This document shows, one piece after another, positions 43,581 through 51,200 of a stretch of 51,200 nt of DNA. This DNA is from UBA8403 sp964455155 (lineage in GTDB: Bacteria; Bacteroidota; Bacteroidia; Cytophagales; Amoebophilaceae), in the NCBI GenBank assembly GCA_964455155.1, contig CAYVYH010000002.1, positions 1-51,200 of the forward strand, in the 5' to 3' direction. The position numbers and the translations under genes are program-made. Below the pieces are notes generated by a model that had not been told where the DNA came from, ran no database searches, and was given only the letters and a program-made list of their open reading frames with translations. Numbering within the stretch: the first letter of the stretch is position 1; every line of letters starts with the position of its first letter.

Positions 43581-43931
43581 GCTTCTTCTGCGCTCTTCTC
43601 TTGTTGCTCTGTGCTATTGTTGCTAGCGCTTGTGTGACCTCTTGGGCAGCGACGACTTTTTCTTCCCCTTCTTTTTTGATTGCTTCTTCTGCACTAGCCC
43701 CTTCTCTTGTTGCTCCTGTGCTATTGTTGCTAGCACTTGTGCAACCTCTTGGGCAGCAGCGACTTTTTCTTCTCCTTCTTTGACTGATTCTTCTGCGCTA
43801 GCCCCTTCTCTTGATTGCTCTTGTGCTATTGTTGCTAGCACTTGTGCAACCTCTTGGGCAGCGACTTTTTCTTCTCCTTCTTTGATTGCTTCTTCTGCGC
43901 TAGCCTCTTCTCTTGATTGCTCTTGTGGTGC
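43581..43931 (-). repeat. tandem coding repeats of about 102 bp
   Basis: Units: 43581-43681 (101 bases), 43682-43785 (104), 43786-43887 (102) and a part unit from 43888 up to the gap. In the right frame each encodes about 34 residues built on GASAEE, KEGEEKVAA, QEVAQVLATI and AQEQ. A one-base deletion within the 104-base unit (TTGTTGCTCC where the next unit has TTGATTGCTCT) and a different length of the 101-base unit push the frame off after this point. The 100-N gap lies within this repeat array, where short-read assemblies commonly fail. Confidence 0.85.
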
Positions 43932-44031
43932 NNNNNNNNNNNNNNNNNNNNNNNNNNNNNNNNNNNNNNNNNNNNNNNNNNNNNNNNNNNNNNNNNNNNN
44001 NNNNNNNNNNNNNNNNNNNNNNNNNNNNNNN
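43932..44031. other. assembly gap (100 N)
   Basis: Exactly 100 N inside the tandem-repeat coding region; the true missing length, and therefore the reading frame across it, is unknown. Confidence 0.99.
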
Positions 44032-44546
44032 CCCCTCCTTTGACTGTTTCTCCTGGATTAGCCCCTTCTTGCTCTTGTGGTGCCGTTTTTAGCACCTGGG
44101 GTACTTGTGCGACCTCTTGGGTAGCCGTAGCTTCTTCTTCTTGGGTTGTTGCTTCTGTGTTAGCCCCTTCTTTTTCTTCCTCTAGGGCAGAAGTAGTGGC
44201 AGTTTCTTTTACCGCCTTTGCTACTTTCTCTTGTGCTTGCGCCTCTTTTACTTGTGCTGATGCTTCCTCTGCGGTTTCCGTTTTTGTTACTCCACCGTTT
44301 CCAGCAGTACACCCTACTACCATCAGGTAGGGCGTAGCTTGCAAAAAATAAAAGGGACATGCCACCGTGGCGATGAGGTATTTCGAGAGTGTATTAAGTG
44401 TATTATTTGAGAGCATTTCTTCTTTATTTTTCGTTGTGGTTCAATCTACAGTAAAATTTCTAGAGCAAGAAGTTTAATAAGCATAAAAATTGATGATTGA
44501 CACCAAGATACATGTAATCGATATAATTTTGTTATAAAATAGCTAA

Positions 44547-44858
44547 TTATGCTAATTGCCAAGCTAAGGTTCCGGCTGCCCACACGAGAACTTTTTCTGA
44601 GGGGATTGGTGAATTTGTTTTAATGGCTTCCTTGCTGTGAATCGTATGTGGTTTAGTTGGTAATTGTGATGTCGCTATGCCAACATGAGTGGTGGCCACT
44701 TGCCATCTGCAATTCCCTTGTGAGTTGATCGCCCGCAATACAGCCAGTATACCTGCCCCCCTCGGACTAGCAAGTATGACCACAGCACGTTCTACGGAAC
44801 TTGGTTTGGTGTCGGCGTAGCTATCAATCTTCAGCTTTAGAAAATGGCACGTGTGCAT
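44547..44858 (-). CDS. hypothetical protein, doubtful
   Basis: A 103-codon frame between the repeat lipoprotein and the J-domain lipoprotein genes. No signal peptide or known motif; the translation is partly protein-like (ERAVVILASPRGAGILAVLR; KEAIKTNSPIPSEKVLVWAA). I do not recognise it, and it could be chance or a remnant. The rest of the spacer, 44417-44546 and 44859-45046, is AT-rich and shows no gene. Confidence 0.3.
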   Translation of the reverse strand: MHTCHFLKLKIDSYADTKPSSVERAVVILASPRGAGILAVLRAINSQGNCRWQVATTHVGIATSQLPTKPHTIHSKEAIKTNSPIPSEKVLVWAAGTLAWQLA

Positions 44859-45046
44859 TGCTGGAAATAATGCTCCCTCTTCAAGATCATTCTGGTACGG
44901 TCTGATTCATCTGCCTGATGTAGCTTCATGTTTGGATGAGCATAGCAATAGTATTTATTACTCTCTAGGTGCGGTGTGGGTCTATGGTTACCACTATCAC
45001 TTTAGCAAGAGTGTTATCCTGTGATTTGCGTAACGTTCTCTTGCAT

Positions 45047-45448
45047 TTATCTCTCTCCCTTTGCTTCAAGCTTGTCAAGTGCGTCAATTAACACTTCATA
45101 TTCGTTTTGCCAATTTTCATTTTCCTCATACTTCTTCTCGGGTTTTTCGAGGACTGCCTCCAATATTTCTCTCGCTTTATTTAACCCTTGCATGACACAG
45201 TCATGTCTTTTCTTGATCGTCTCGTCTTGTGTCTTATCTGGGTGGTACTTGAGTGCAAGCTTGTTATGGGCTCTCCTGATCGTCATGCGATCTGCATGAC
45301 AATCGACACCTAGTAGGTCATAACAAGCTTGAATGACTTCCTCTCCTTCACTATCTAAATAGTCGAGGGAACTAGTACACCCAATAGCTACCCAACCAGA
45401 AGAAATGAGAAGGGAAGCTATCAATAATTTTTTGAGTATTGTTGCCAT
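45047..45448 (-). CDS. predicted lipoprotein with a DnaJ (J) domain
   Basis: A 133-residue protein starting at MATILKKLLIASLLISSGWV. Residues 1-23 form a lipoprotein signal with lipobox AIGC (Cys24). Residues about 41-100 form a J domain (CYDLLGVDCHADRMTIRRAH, then HPD at 69-71 in LKYHPDKT), followed by a charged helical tail. J domains stimulate Hsp70 (DnaK) ATPase through the HPD motif, which is intact here. An exported J-domain protein is odd because DnaK is cytosolic; either it is retained facing the cytosol, or it acts on a host chaperone. The frame runs further upstream, but this ATG gives the signal peptide. Confidence 0.75.
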   Translation of the reverse strand: MATILKKLLIASLLISSGWVAIGCTSSLDYLDSEGEEVIQACYDLLGVDCHADRMTIRRAHNKLALKYHPDKTQDETIKKRHDCVMQGLNKAREILEAVLEKPEKKYEENENWQNEYEVLIDALDKLEAKGER

Positions 45449-45558
45449 ATGACAAACTTCGTTGGTTTTTATAGCCGTAGTGGCAGCGATCAAGTTTAAA
45501 CTATTGGAAAACAATTTAATGCTTAGAAGTGAATAGAGCGTGTACAGCATCTAAGCCT

Positions 45559-46035
45559 ATGGATTTTTGTGACGCGTTTGGAAACCACTTTACTGGCGTT
45601 GACAAGTGTAGGGTGGGGTCATGTGTTGGCAGCTTTTACGCCACGCTAACGGACATTTGTGGTACACTAGTAGCCTTGACGGCATCCTTGGTGCGGGTTA
45701 TTGACCACTTAGCCAATGACTACAGAGATTTTGTGCATGGTGCTGATTTGATGGACAAAGTCAAATTTTTGAGTGCTGTTCAGTCTGGTTTGGTAACGCT
45801 TATTCAAGTAGAAAAAGTTTTGCAATGGTTGGCGGGAGCCGGTGGTGGTGTGTGGAACAATACTATAACTACGTCGCCAAGTTGTCACGCATGGGTATGG
45901 TAATTTTGGGGCGTACTAACCGTGGTTGTGTCTGTTACCTATACCATGGGCGCTAGACCCTCTGACTACAGAGGGTGGAGGCGGCGTGGCCGTATTGCTT
46001 TTGGGGGACTTGTGGGTGTAGGTGGCGCTTTTTGA
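45559..46035 (+). pseudogene. hypothetical membrane protein gene with an in-frame stop
   Basis: From ATG 45559 (MDFCDAFGNHFTGVDKC) a 114-codon frame runs to TAA 45901-45903, and the same frame stays open for another 43 codons to TGA 46033-46035. The first part has a hydrophobic helix (ICGTLVALTASLV) and an amphipathic region; the part past the stop continues with hydrophobic (VLTVVVSVTYTM) and glycine-rich (FGGLVGVGGAF) segments, as if the gene once continued. An 8-bp hairpin with an ACTA loop lies at 45957-45976. A 21-codon hydrophobic frame follows at 46079-46144. No family recognised. It is divergent from the J-domain lipoprotein gene. Confidence 0.4.
45957..45976 (+). repeat. perfect hairpin ACCCTCTG-ACTA-CAGAGGGT
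   Basis: An 8-bp perfect inverted repeat in the part of the hypothetical gene beyond its in-frame stop. There is no T-run, so termination is not certain. Confidence 0.6.
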
Positions 46036-46144
46036 TTGATACACGCAGTAACTTAGTCCCGTCTGTATTTTTCCAGCCATGAGTGCATGTCTACTGCTTG
46101 CCTTGATTTTAGCTGTATCTGCGACTTGCTTGGCCACCTTATAG

Positions 46145-46436
46145 TGGACATCTGCTTTGATGAGGGATCGTCTGATTGATGGTGACAGCGACGTTGATTG
46201 CTGCTAATGAGGTCCTTCCCCTTCCAGGGGCTATAGGGCTTTTCCTAAGTTCTGGCTAAGGTGTTTTGAACATACACAATTCCTTTCCCAACGAAACTAG
46301 CGAAATGAATAGTCCGTGTGGCATCATGATTAGGTAGCTACGCGATGAACGTGTTTTGTCAATACACTTAGTGCATAATTCTCTAAATTAGCCACATTAC
46401 AACGCAAGATCCCCTCAATGGTAGTAATTCAACTGC
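46145..46436. other. spacer upstream of parE
   Basis: About 290 bases without a recognised gene; probably holds the promoter of parE. AT-rich near 46370-46420. No other signal seen. Confidence 0.35.
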
Positions 46437-48272
46437 ATGGCTGCGGACAACTATACTGAAGCAAATATTCGATCGTTAGACTGGCGGGAGCATATCCGTT
46501 TACGTCCAGGTATGTACATCGGTAAGTTGGGCGATGGCTCTTCTTGCGATGATGGCATTTACGTGTTGCTCAAAGAAGTTATTGACAATAGTATCGACGA
46601 ATATGTGATGGGTCATGGTAAGCGGATTGACGTGTATGTGATGGACCATCGCGTGGAAGTGCGCGATTATGGCCGTGGCATTCCTTTAGGGAAGGTTGTC
46701 GATTGTGTGTCCAAGATCAATACGGGAGGGAAATACGACAGCCAATCGTTTCAGAAGTCTGTGGGGCTGAATGGCGTGGGCACTAAAGCGGTGAATGCAC
46801 TTTCTTCCCATTTTGAAGTTCAATCCTTTCGTGATGGAAAAACCACGGCAGCTACTTTTCAGCGAGGTGTGTTAAATGTGCAAACACCCCTACAAGATAC
46901 CCGAGAGCCAGGCGGCACGCGTATTGTGTTTGAGCCAGATGCCAGTATTTTCAAAAATTTCCGCTACATCGCATCGATTGTTGAAGAGCAAGTTTGGAAC
47001 TATGCTTTTCTAAATGCGGGGTTGACTATCAACTTCAACGGCCAAAAATACACCTCTAAAAATGGATTGCTAGACCTTCTTGTACAAAAAACAGAAGAAG
47101 AGACGTTGCGTTATCCCATTATACATGTACGTGGTGAAGACATTGAGGTGGCACTGACTCACAACCATCAATATGGAGAGTCCTATTATTCGTTTGTGAA
47201 TGGACAGTTTACCATCCAAGGGGGTACACATCTGGCGGCCTTCAAGGAGGCCGTGGTGAGGGCAGTGCGTGATTTTTATAAAAAAGACTTTGAGGCCAGT
47301 GACATTAGGGCATCTATCGTAGGGGCCATCGCCATTCGGATGCAAGAGCCCGTGTTTGAATCACAGACTAAAACTAAGCTTGGATCCCAGCAAATGGGTC
47401 ATGAAGGGCCCACAACTCGGTCCTTCGTCAATGACTTTATCAAAAAGGAGTTAAGTAATTACCTGTACCAGCACCCCGAAACAGCCGATGCTTTGCTCAA
47501 ACGCATCTTACAATCAGAAAGAGAGCGAAAGGAAATTTCAGGTATCAAAAAACTGGCCAATGAGCGGGCCAAAAGAGCCAATCTGCATAATAAAAAATTG
47601 CGTGATTGTCGGGTGCACTATGACAGTGACCACGCCGATCGAGACGATTCTATGATTTTCATTACCGAAGGCAACTCTGCCAGTGGCTCTATTACCAAAT
47701 CTCGCAACGTGCAGACCCAGGCTGTATTTTCACTACGTGGTAAACCTCTCAACTGCTTTGGGTACACCAAGAAAGTTGTTTATGAGAATGAGGAATTCAA
47801 CCTGCTCCAACATGCACTCAATATTGAAGACGGCCTGGAGGGCTTGCGTTATCACAAGGTCGTCATTGCTACCGACGCTGACGTAGACGGCATGCATATC
47901 CGTCTACTGCTCCTTACGTATTTCTTGCAATTTTTCCCGGAACTGGTGCGGGCTGGGCATGTATACCTACTAGAGACACCGCTCTTTCGGGTACGCAACA
48001 AGAAAAAAACCACTTACTGCTACAAAGAGTCGGAAAAACAGACTGCTATTGCTCAGCTGGGTCCACAGTCTGAAATCACCCGGTTCAAGGGGCTGGGAGA
48101 AATTTCTGCTGACGAATTTCAGCATTTCATTGGCAACGACATTCGCCTTGAGCCTGTATTGCTGCAAAAAGATGCTCACATCCAGCAGCTTCTGGCCTTT
48201 TACATGGGAAAAAATACCCAAGACCGCCAACATTTCATTATCGATAACTTGCGCGTAGAAGGAGAGCTCTAA
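46437..48272 (+). CDS. parE: DNA topoisomerase IV subunit B
   Basis: A 611-residue type IIA topoisomerase ATPase subunit of the Bacteroidota kind. GHKL ATPase motifs: LKEVIDNSIDEYV, YGRGIPL and VGLNGVGTKAVNALS; the TOPRIM domain has ITEGNSASGSI near residue 407 and DADVDGMHIR near 480. The protein is shorter than GyrB, lacking the extra insert, which fits ParE. parC follows 110 bases downstream. Together they make topoisomerase IV, which decatenates replicated chromosomes. Confusion with GyrB is possible but the pairing with the parC-type gene supports ParE. Confidence 0.93.
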   Translation: MAADNYTEANIRSLDWREHIRLRPGMYIGKLGDGSSCDDGIYVLLKEVIDNSIDEYVMGHGKRIDVYVMDHRVEVRDYGRGIPLGKVVDCVSKINTGGKYDSQSFQKSVGLNGVGTKAVNALSSHFEVQSFRDGKTTAATFQRGVLNVQTPLQDTREPGGTRIVFEPDASIFKNFRYIASIVEEQVWNYAFLNAGLTINFNGQKYTSKNGLLDLLVQKTEEETLRYPIIHVRGEDIEVALTHNHQYGESYYSFVNGQFTIQGGTHLAAFKEAVVRAVRDFYKKDFEASDIRASIVGAIAIRMQEPVFESQTKTKLGSQQMGHEGPTTRSFVNDFIKKELSNYLYQHPETADALLKRILQSERERKEISGIKKLANERAKRANLHNKKLRDCRVHYDSDHADRDDSMIFITEGNSASGSITKSRNVQTQAVFSLRGKPLNCFGYTKKVVYENEEFNLLQHALNIEDGLEGLRYHKVVIATDADVDGMHIRLLLLTYFLQFFPELVRAGHVYLLETPLFRVRNKKKTTYCYKESEKQTAIAQLGPQSEITRFKGLGEISADEFQHFIGNDIRLEPVLLQKDAHIQQLLAFYMGKNTQDRQHFIIDNLRVEGEL

Positions 48273-48382
48273 GTGAGCGATTGATTGTTTATTGTATGGC
48301 AGCGCTATCGGTGATAAGTACTGCTTCTAGCCAATGACAGTCAAGCCGCTGACGCCAGGTAATCATACTAAGCTATGAACCC

Positions 48383-50857
48383 ATGAATCCCGTTGACCCA
48401 AAAGAATTGCTCCACGATATCATGCCGGTACAAGACATGTATCGGAATTGGTTCTTAGTCTATGCCTCGCACGTGATTCTAGAGCGGGCTGTACCAGCCA
48501 TAGAAGACGGCTTGAAGCCTGTACAACGTCGCATTTTGCATGCCATGCGCGAGATGGATGACGGCCGTTATAACAAAGTAGCTAACATCATTGGGCAAAC
48601 CATGCAGTACCATCCCCACGGGGATGCATCAATTGGGGAAGCACTAATCAATTTGGGTCAAAAAGAATTGCTGATTGATATGCAGGGTAACTGGGGCGAT
48701 GTGCGCACAGGCGATGGAGCAGCAGCAGCACGCTATATTGAAGCCCGGCCTTCTAAGTTTGCTCTTGCGGTGCTCTACAATCCCGACATCACAGTATGGC
48801 AGCTATCATATGACGGACGAAAAAAAGAGCCTGTCACTTTACCAGTCAAGTTCCCTTTACTTTTGGCCCAGGGCGTAGAAGGTATCGCTGTAGGGTTGGC
48901 TACCAAGATTCTCCCCCATAATTTTTGTGAGCTCATCCAAGCTTCAATCGATATACTACACGGGGAAAAGGCACACATCTTACCAGATTTCCCTACCGGT
49001 GGGGCGGTCGATTGTACTGCTTATAACGAAGGTCGGCGTGGTGGAAAAGTGCGTATTCGGGCTAGTATCGAGACGTTGGACACAAAGACGCTCGTCATCA
49101 AAGACCTTCCTTATGGAACCACCACCACCACTCTGATTGAATCGATTATCAAAGCCAACGATAAAGGGAAGATCAAAGTAAAAAAAGTAATAGATAACAC
49201 GGCTAAGGACGTGGAAATATTGGTACAACTTGCGCCAGGCCAATCGCCCGCGATGACCACAGATGCCTTATATGCTTTTACCGACTGCGAGGTGAGTGTG
49301 TCGCCTAATGCTTGTGTTATTTTGAACGAAAAACCTGTCTTTTCGAGTGTCAATGCGCTCCTTGAACACAGTACCCTGCACACCAAAGCGCTGCTCAAGC
49401 AAGAGCTAGAAATTCAACAAGCCAGACTACTAGAGCAGATCCTATTTGTCTCTCTTGAACAAATTTTTATTGAGCAACGCATTTACCGTCAAATAGAAGC
49501 TTGCGAGACCTGGGAAGCAGTCCTTGACGCCATCGACCAAGGATTAACACCGTACAAAAAAGATTTTTACCGGCCGATTATTCAAGAAGATCTTGTATAC
49601 CTGACCGAAATTAAGATCAAGCGTATTTCCAAGTACGATACTGTCCAGACCCAAGCTAGATTACATGCTCTGCGGGAGCGTTTATCTCAGGTCGAGCACG
49701 ATCTACAACACTTGACGGCATATGCGATCTCGTACTTTCAAAATCTGCTCAAGCAATATGGAGTAGGTCGGGAGCGTAAAACAGCATTACGTAATTTTGA
49801 TATCATTGAAGCCCATGCAGTAGCTGCTAGCAATCAAAAACTATATATCAATCGTCAAGAGGGTTTTATGGGTTATGCCATGAAGAAAGATGAGCTCTTG
49901 GGCGAATGTTCTGACCTAGATGATGTGATTGTATTTAGGAGAGATGGTAAGTGCCTCGTCACCAAAGTTGCCGAGAAGGTATTCGTAGGTAAGGGCATCG
50001 TGCATGCGGCCGTCTTTAGTAAGAACGACGATCGCCGTGTGTATAATCTAATTTATGTAGATGGTGCTACCGGTTGGACTATGGTCAAGCGATTTCAAAT
50101 GTTAGGGATCACCCGTGACAAAGTGTATGACCTTACACGAGGAACTCCTCAGTCACGCGTGTTGTATCTGACCGATAATTCCAACGGAGAAGCCGAAATA
50201 GTGACGGTGGTGCTTTCCGATGCTATCAAGGTTCGGAGAAAGACTTTTGATTTTGACTTTTCTACGCTAGGTATCAAGGGACGTACGGCACAAGGCAACA
50301 TCCTGACCAAAAATACAGTTCGTAAAGTTCGTCTCAAGGTTCTAGGAAAATCTACCTTAGGGGCCGTGGACATTTACTACGATAGTGCAGCGGGTAGACT
50401 GAACAAAGCAGGTAGAGGTACGTTATTGGGAAAATTGCAGGCACAAGATCTTATCTTGGCTGTTTTCAAGGATGGGCATTATATGCTCACGAGCTGTAAC
50501 CTGAACCAGCGGTATGATCCGGAGCAAATCATACTCTTGGAGCAGTTCGTGTCAGAACGACCTCTTACTGCCGTGTACTACGATGGCAAGGCTGAGCAGT
50601 ATTTTGTGAAGCGTTTTCGTGTAGACACCACTACGCTAGGCAAAAAATTTGCTTTTATAGTCACTGCTAAAGGATCTCACCTGGTCCTGGTCACCACCGC
50701 CATAACGCCTCAACTGTCCATCACTTGCCGTGTTAGCGCCCAAGTACCTCCACAAACGTTGCGTTGTGACCTGGGGGAATTAGAGGTACAAGGTCGTAAG
50801 GCCCTGGGGAGTCGACTTACTAAACACCAAGTGACTCGGGTAGAGGAGATACGTTAG
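48383..50857 (+). CDS. parC: DNA topoisomerase IV subunit A
   Basis: An 824-residue subunit A. The breakage-reunion domain contains YASHVILERAVPAIEDGLKP, the quinolone-region helix (YHPHGDASIGEALI) and the catalytic tyrosine Y118 in AAARYIEARPSK. The C-terminal half is a beta-pinwheel-like repeat region (blocks such as RGTLLGKLQAQDLIL and TTTLGKKFAFIVTAKG) without a GyrA box, which fits ParC rather than GyrA. It starts at ATG 48383 (a second ATG lies 9 bases before, out of frame). Likely expressed with parE. Confidence 0.94.
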   Translation: MNPVDPKELLHDIMPVQDMYRNWFLVYASHVILERAVPAIEDGLKPVQRRILHAMREMDDGRYNKVANIIGQTMQYHPHGDASIGEALINLGQKELLIDMQGNWGDVRTGDGAAAARYIEARPSKFALAVLYNPDITVWQLSYDGRKKEPVTLPVKFPLLLAQGVEGIAVGLATKILPHNFCELIQASIDILHGEKAHILPDFPTGGAVDCTAYNEGRRGGKVRIRASIETLDTKTLVIKDLPYGTTTTTLIESIIKANDKGKIKVKKVIDNTAKDVEILVQLAPGQSPAMTTDALYAFTDCEVSVSPNACVILNEKPVFSSVNALLEHSTLHTKALLKQELEIQQARLLEQILFVSLEQIFIEQRIYRQIEACETWEAVLDAIDQGLTPYKKDFYRPIIQEDLVYLTEIKIKRISKYDTVQTQARLHALRERLSQVEHDLQHLTAYAISYFQNLLKQYGVGRERKTALRNFDIIEAHAVAASNQKLYINRQEGFMGYAMKKDELLGECSDLDDVIVFRRDGKCLVTKVAEKVFVGKGIVHAAVFSKNDDRRVYNLIYVDGATGWTMVKRFQMLGITRDKVYDLTRGTPQSRVLYLTDNSNGEAEIVTVVLSDAIKVRRKTFDFDFSTLGIKGRTAQGNILTKNTVRKVRLKVLGKSTLGAVDIYYDSAAGRLNKAGRGTLLGKLQAQDLILAVFKDGHYMLTSCNLNQRYDPEQIILLEQFVSERPLTAVYYDGKAEQYFVKRFRVDTTTLGKKFAFIVTAKGSHLVLVTTAITPQLSITCRVSAQVPPQTLRCDLGELEVQGRKALGSRLTKHQVTRVEEIR

Positions 50858-51116
50858 GGTTTGCCAAGTCAGGTATTTTATAGCAATGTGGTCGCCTGAT
50901 GCGATTCACTGCAAGGGTAGAAACGCTACCTTCCGAATGTTAGTAAGCGCTTGTGTTGGGTTCCATAGGATGGCCTGTCCTCTTGGAAGGCAAGAATCCG
51001 TTGCTTGTCCAACGAACGACCGCATGCTCGCGCCTGGTGGCCGTATTTGTAGCAATGCACTGGCACGATTTCAGAACATGAGAGAGACGCAAGTCTTACA
51101 GTGTGCGACAGGCGTG
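50858..51116. other. spacer between parC and tRNA-Ala
   Basis: About 260 bases with no gene or repeat that I recognise. Confidence 0.35.
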
Positions 51117-51189
51117 TGGAGAATGGGGGATTCGAACCCCCGACCTTCTCGATGCCATCGAGACGCTCTCCCAGCTGAGCTAATTCCCC
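51117..51189 (-). tRNA. tRNA-Ala (anticodon GGC)
   Basis: Acceptor GGGGAAT/ATTCTCC with A discriminator, anticodon arm TCTCG-ATGGCAT-CGAGA giving GGC, and T arm CGGGG-TTCGAAT-CCCC(C). The anticodon loop starts with A where U is usual (position 32), and the G3:U70 alanine identity pair is present (G3 facing T in the gene). CCA is not encoded. Confidence 0.94.
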
Positions 51190-51200
51190 AATGTCTACAC

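Larger units (their letters stand above)
43309..44416 (-). pseudogene. repeat-rich lipoprotein gene, gapped and frameshifted
   Basis: The protein starts at ATG 44416 with a hydrophobic signal ending in a lipobox (VVGC, residues 33-36), followed by a glycine-rich and then highly charged A/E/K/Q-rich coiled-coil part (EEASAQVKEAQAQEKVAKAV). It runs into a 100-N gap (43932-44031) and then tandem 34-residue repeats. Downstream of the gap the frames shift at least once (near 43710), so it is either a pseudogene, a phase-variable gene or assembly noise. The tail at 43340-43480 (EITVQAQGEKEEAPSAEKER) still resembles the repeats. It would be a surface or periplasmic lipoprotein. True gene end uncertain. 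Confidence 0.55.

Noticed and set aside
43581..43931. Regular 101-104-base repeats with a gap, considered as a CRISPR or ncRNA array
   Set aside because: The units are contiguous, translate into a coherent 34-residue protein repeat and follow a lipoprotein signal, so they are coding repeats.
46437..50857. gyrB-gyrA rather than parE-parC
   Set aside because: Subunit B is short (611 residues) without the GyrB insert, and subunit A has no GyrA box that I can see; the ParE/ParC reading fits better.

Overview
This window looks like a chromosomal contig from a member of the Bacteroidota, most likely a Cytophagales lineage with a host-associated, shrinking genome (an Amoebophilaceae/Cardinium-like symbiont is my best guess; this is inference from gene content, not a database match). 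Pointers are: a class I fructose-bisphosphate aldolase gene beside accD, a DUF4293 gene followed by recJ and lptB, the Bacteroidota-type ParE/ParC pair, WbqC-like and DUF6314-like proteins, start sites without clear Shine-Dalgarno sequences, and TAnnTTTG-like elements upstream of tRNA genes. Signs of genome decay are everywhere: long spacers without genes, disrupted metabolic genes, broken transposase pieces and small dispersed repeats.

Layout. 1-7.3 kb: MerR-type regulator and M23 peptidase on the minus strand, then alaS-gatB (4-base overlap)-mscS-like channel on the plus strand. 7.3-12.2 kb: spacer with a small inverted-repeat element, then a 928-residue envelope protein, rsmG and a WbqC-like gene (minus). 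12.2-16.3 kb: decayed spacer, tRNA-Ser(GCT), tRNA-Pro(TGG), mazG, a YugP-like membrane protease, a decayed unknown gene ending at a 100-N assembly gap, tRNA-Gln. 16.5-18.9 kb: ftsE, fmt, frr. 19-22.4 kb: recF (minus) surrounded by wreckage: C- and N-terminal pieces of IS5/IS4-like transposases and a pdhA (pyruvate dehydrogenase E1 alpha) remnant that ends where a small element begins; then tRNA-His. 22.5-28.5 kb: fbaB-accD, a frameshifted phosphopantetheinyl transferase, DUF4293-recJ-lptB. 28.5-35.1 kb: dnaN, yidC, DUF6314-like, YtxH-like, lysS. 35.4-41.3 kb: polyprenyl diphosphate synthase, valS, tRNA-Ser(GGA), tatD, a YfcE-like phosphoesterase (minus). 41.5-51.2 kb: argS, then an accessory stretch (43.3-46.2 kb) with a repeat-rich lipoprotein split by a second 100-N gap, a J-domain lipoprotein and an interrupted hypothetical membrane protein; then parE-parC and tRNA-Ala(GGC).

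How the genes fit together: most intact genes are core information processing (AlaRS, ArgRS, LysRS, ValRS, GatB, Fmt, Frr, RsmG, six tRNAs, DnaN, RecF, RecJ, topoisomerase IV) or envelope biogenesis (YidC, LptB, FtsE, M23 peptidase, polyprenyl diphosphate synthase). Central metabolism is thin and partly broken (pdhA, phosphopantetheinyl transferase). The most unusual items are a roughly 195-bp MITE-like family with about 15-bp terminal inverted repeats present in four copies, one of which abuts the pdhA remnant, and the pair of predicted lipoproteins between argS and parE. I did not find a convincing new multi-gene defence or secretion system here.
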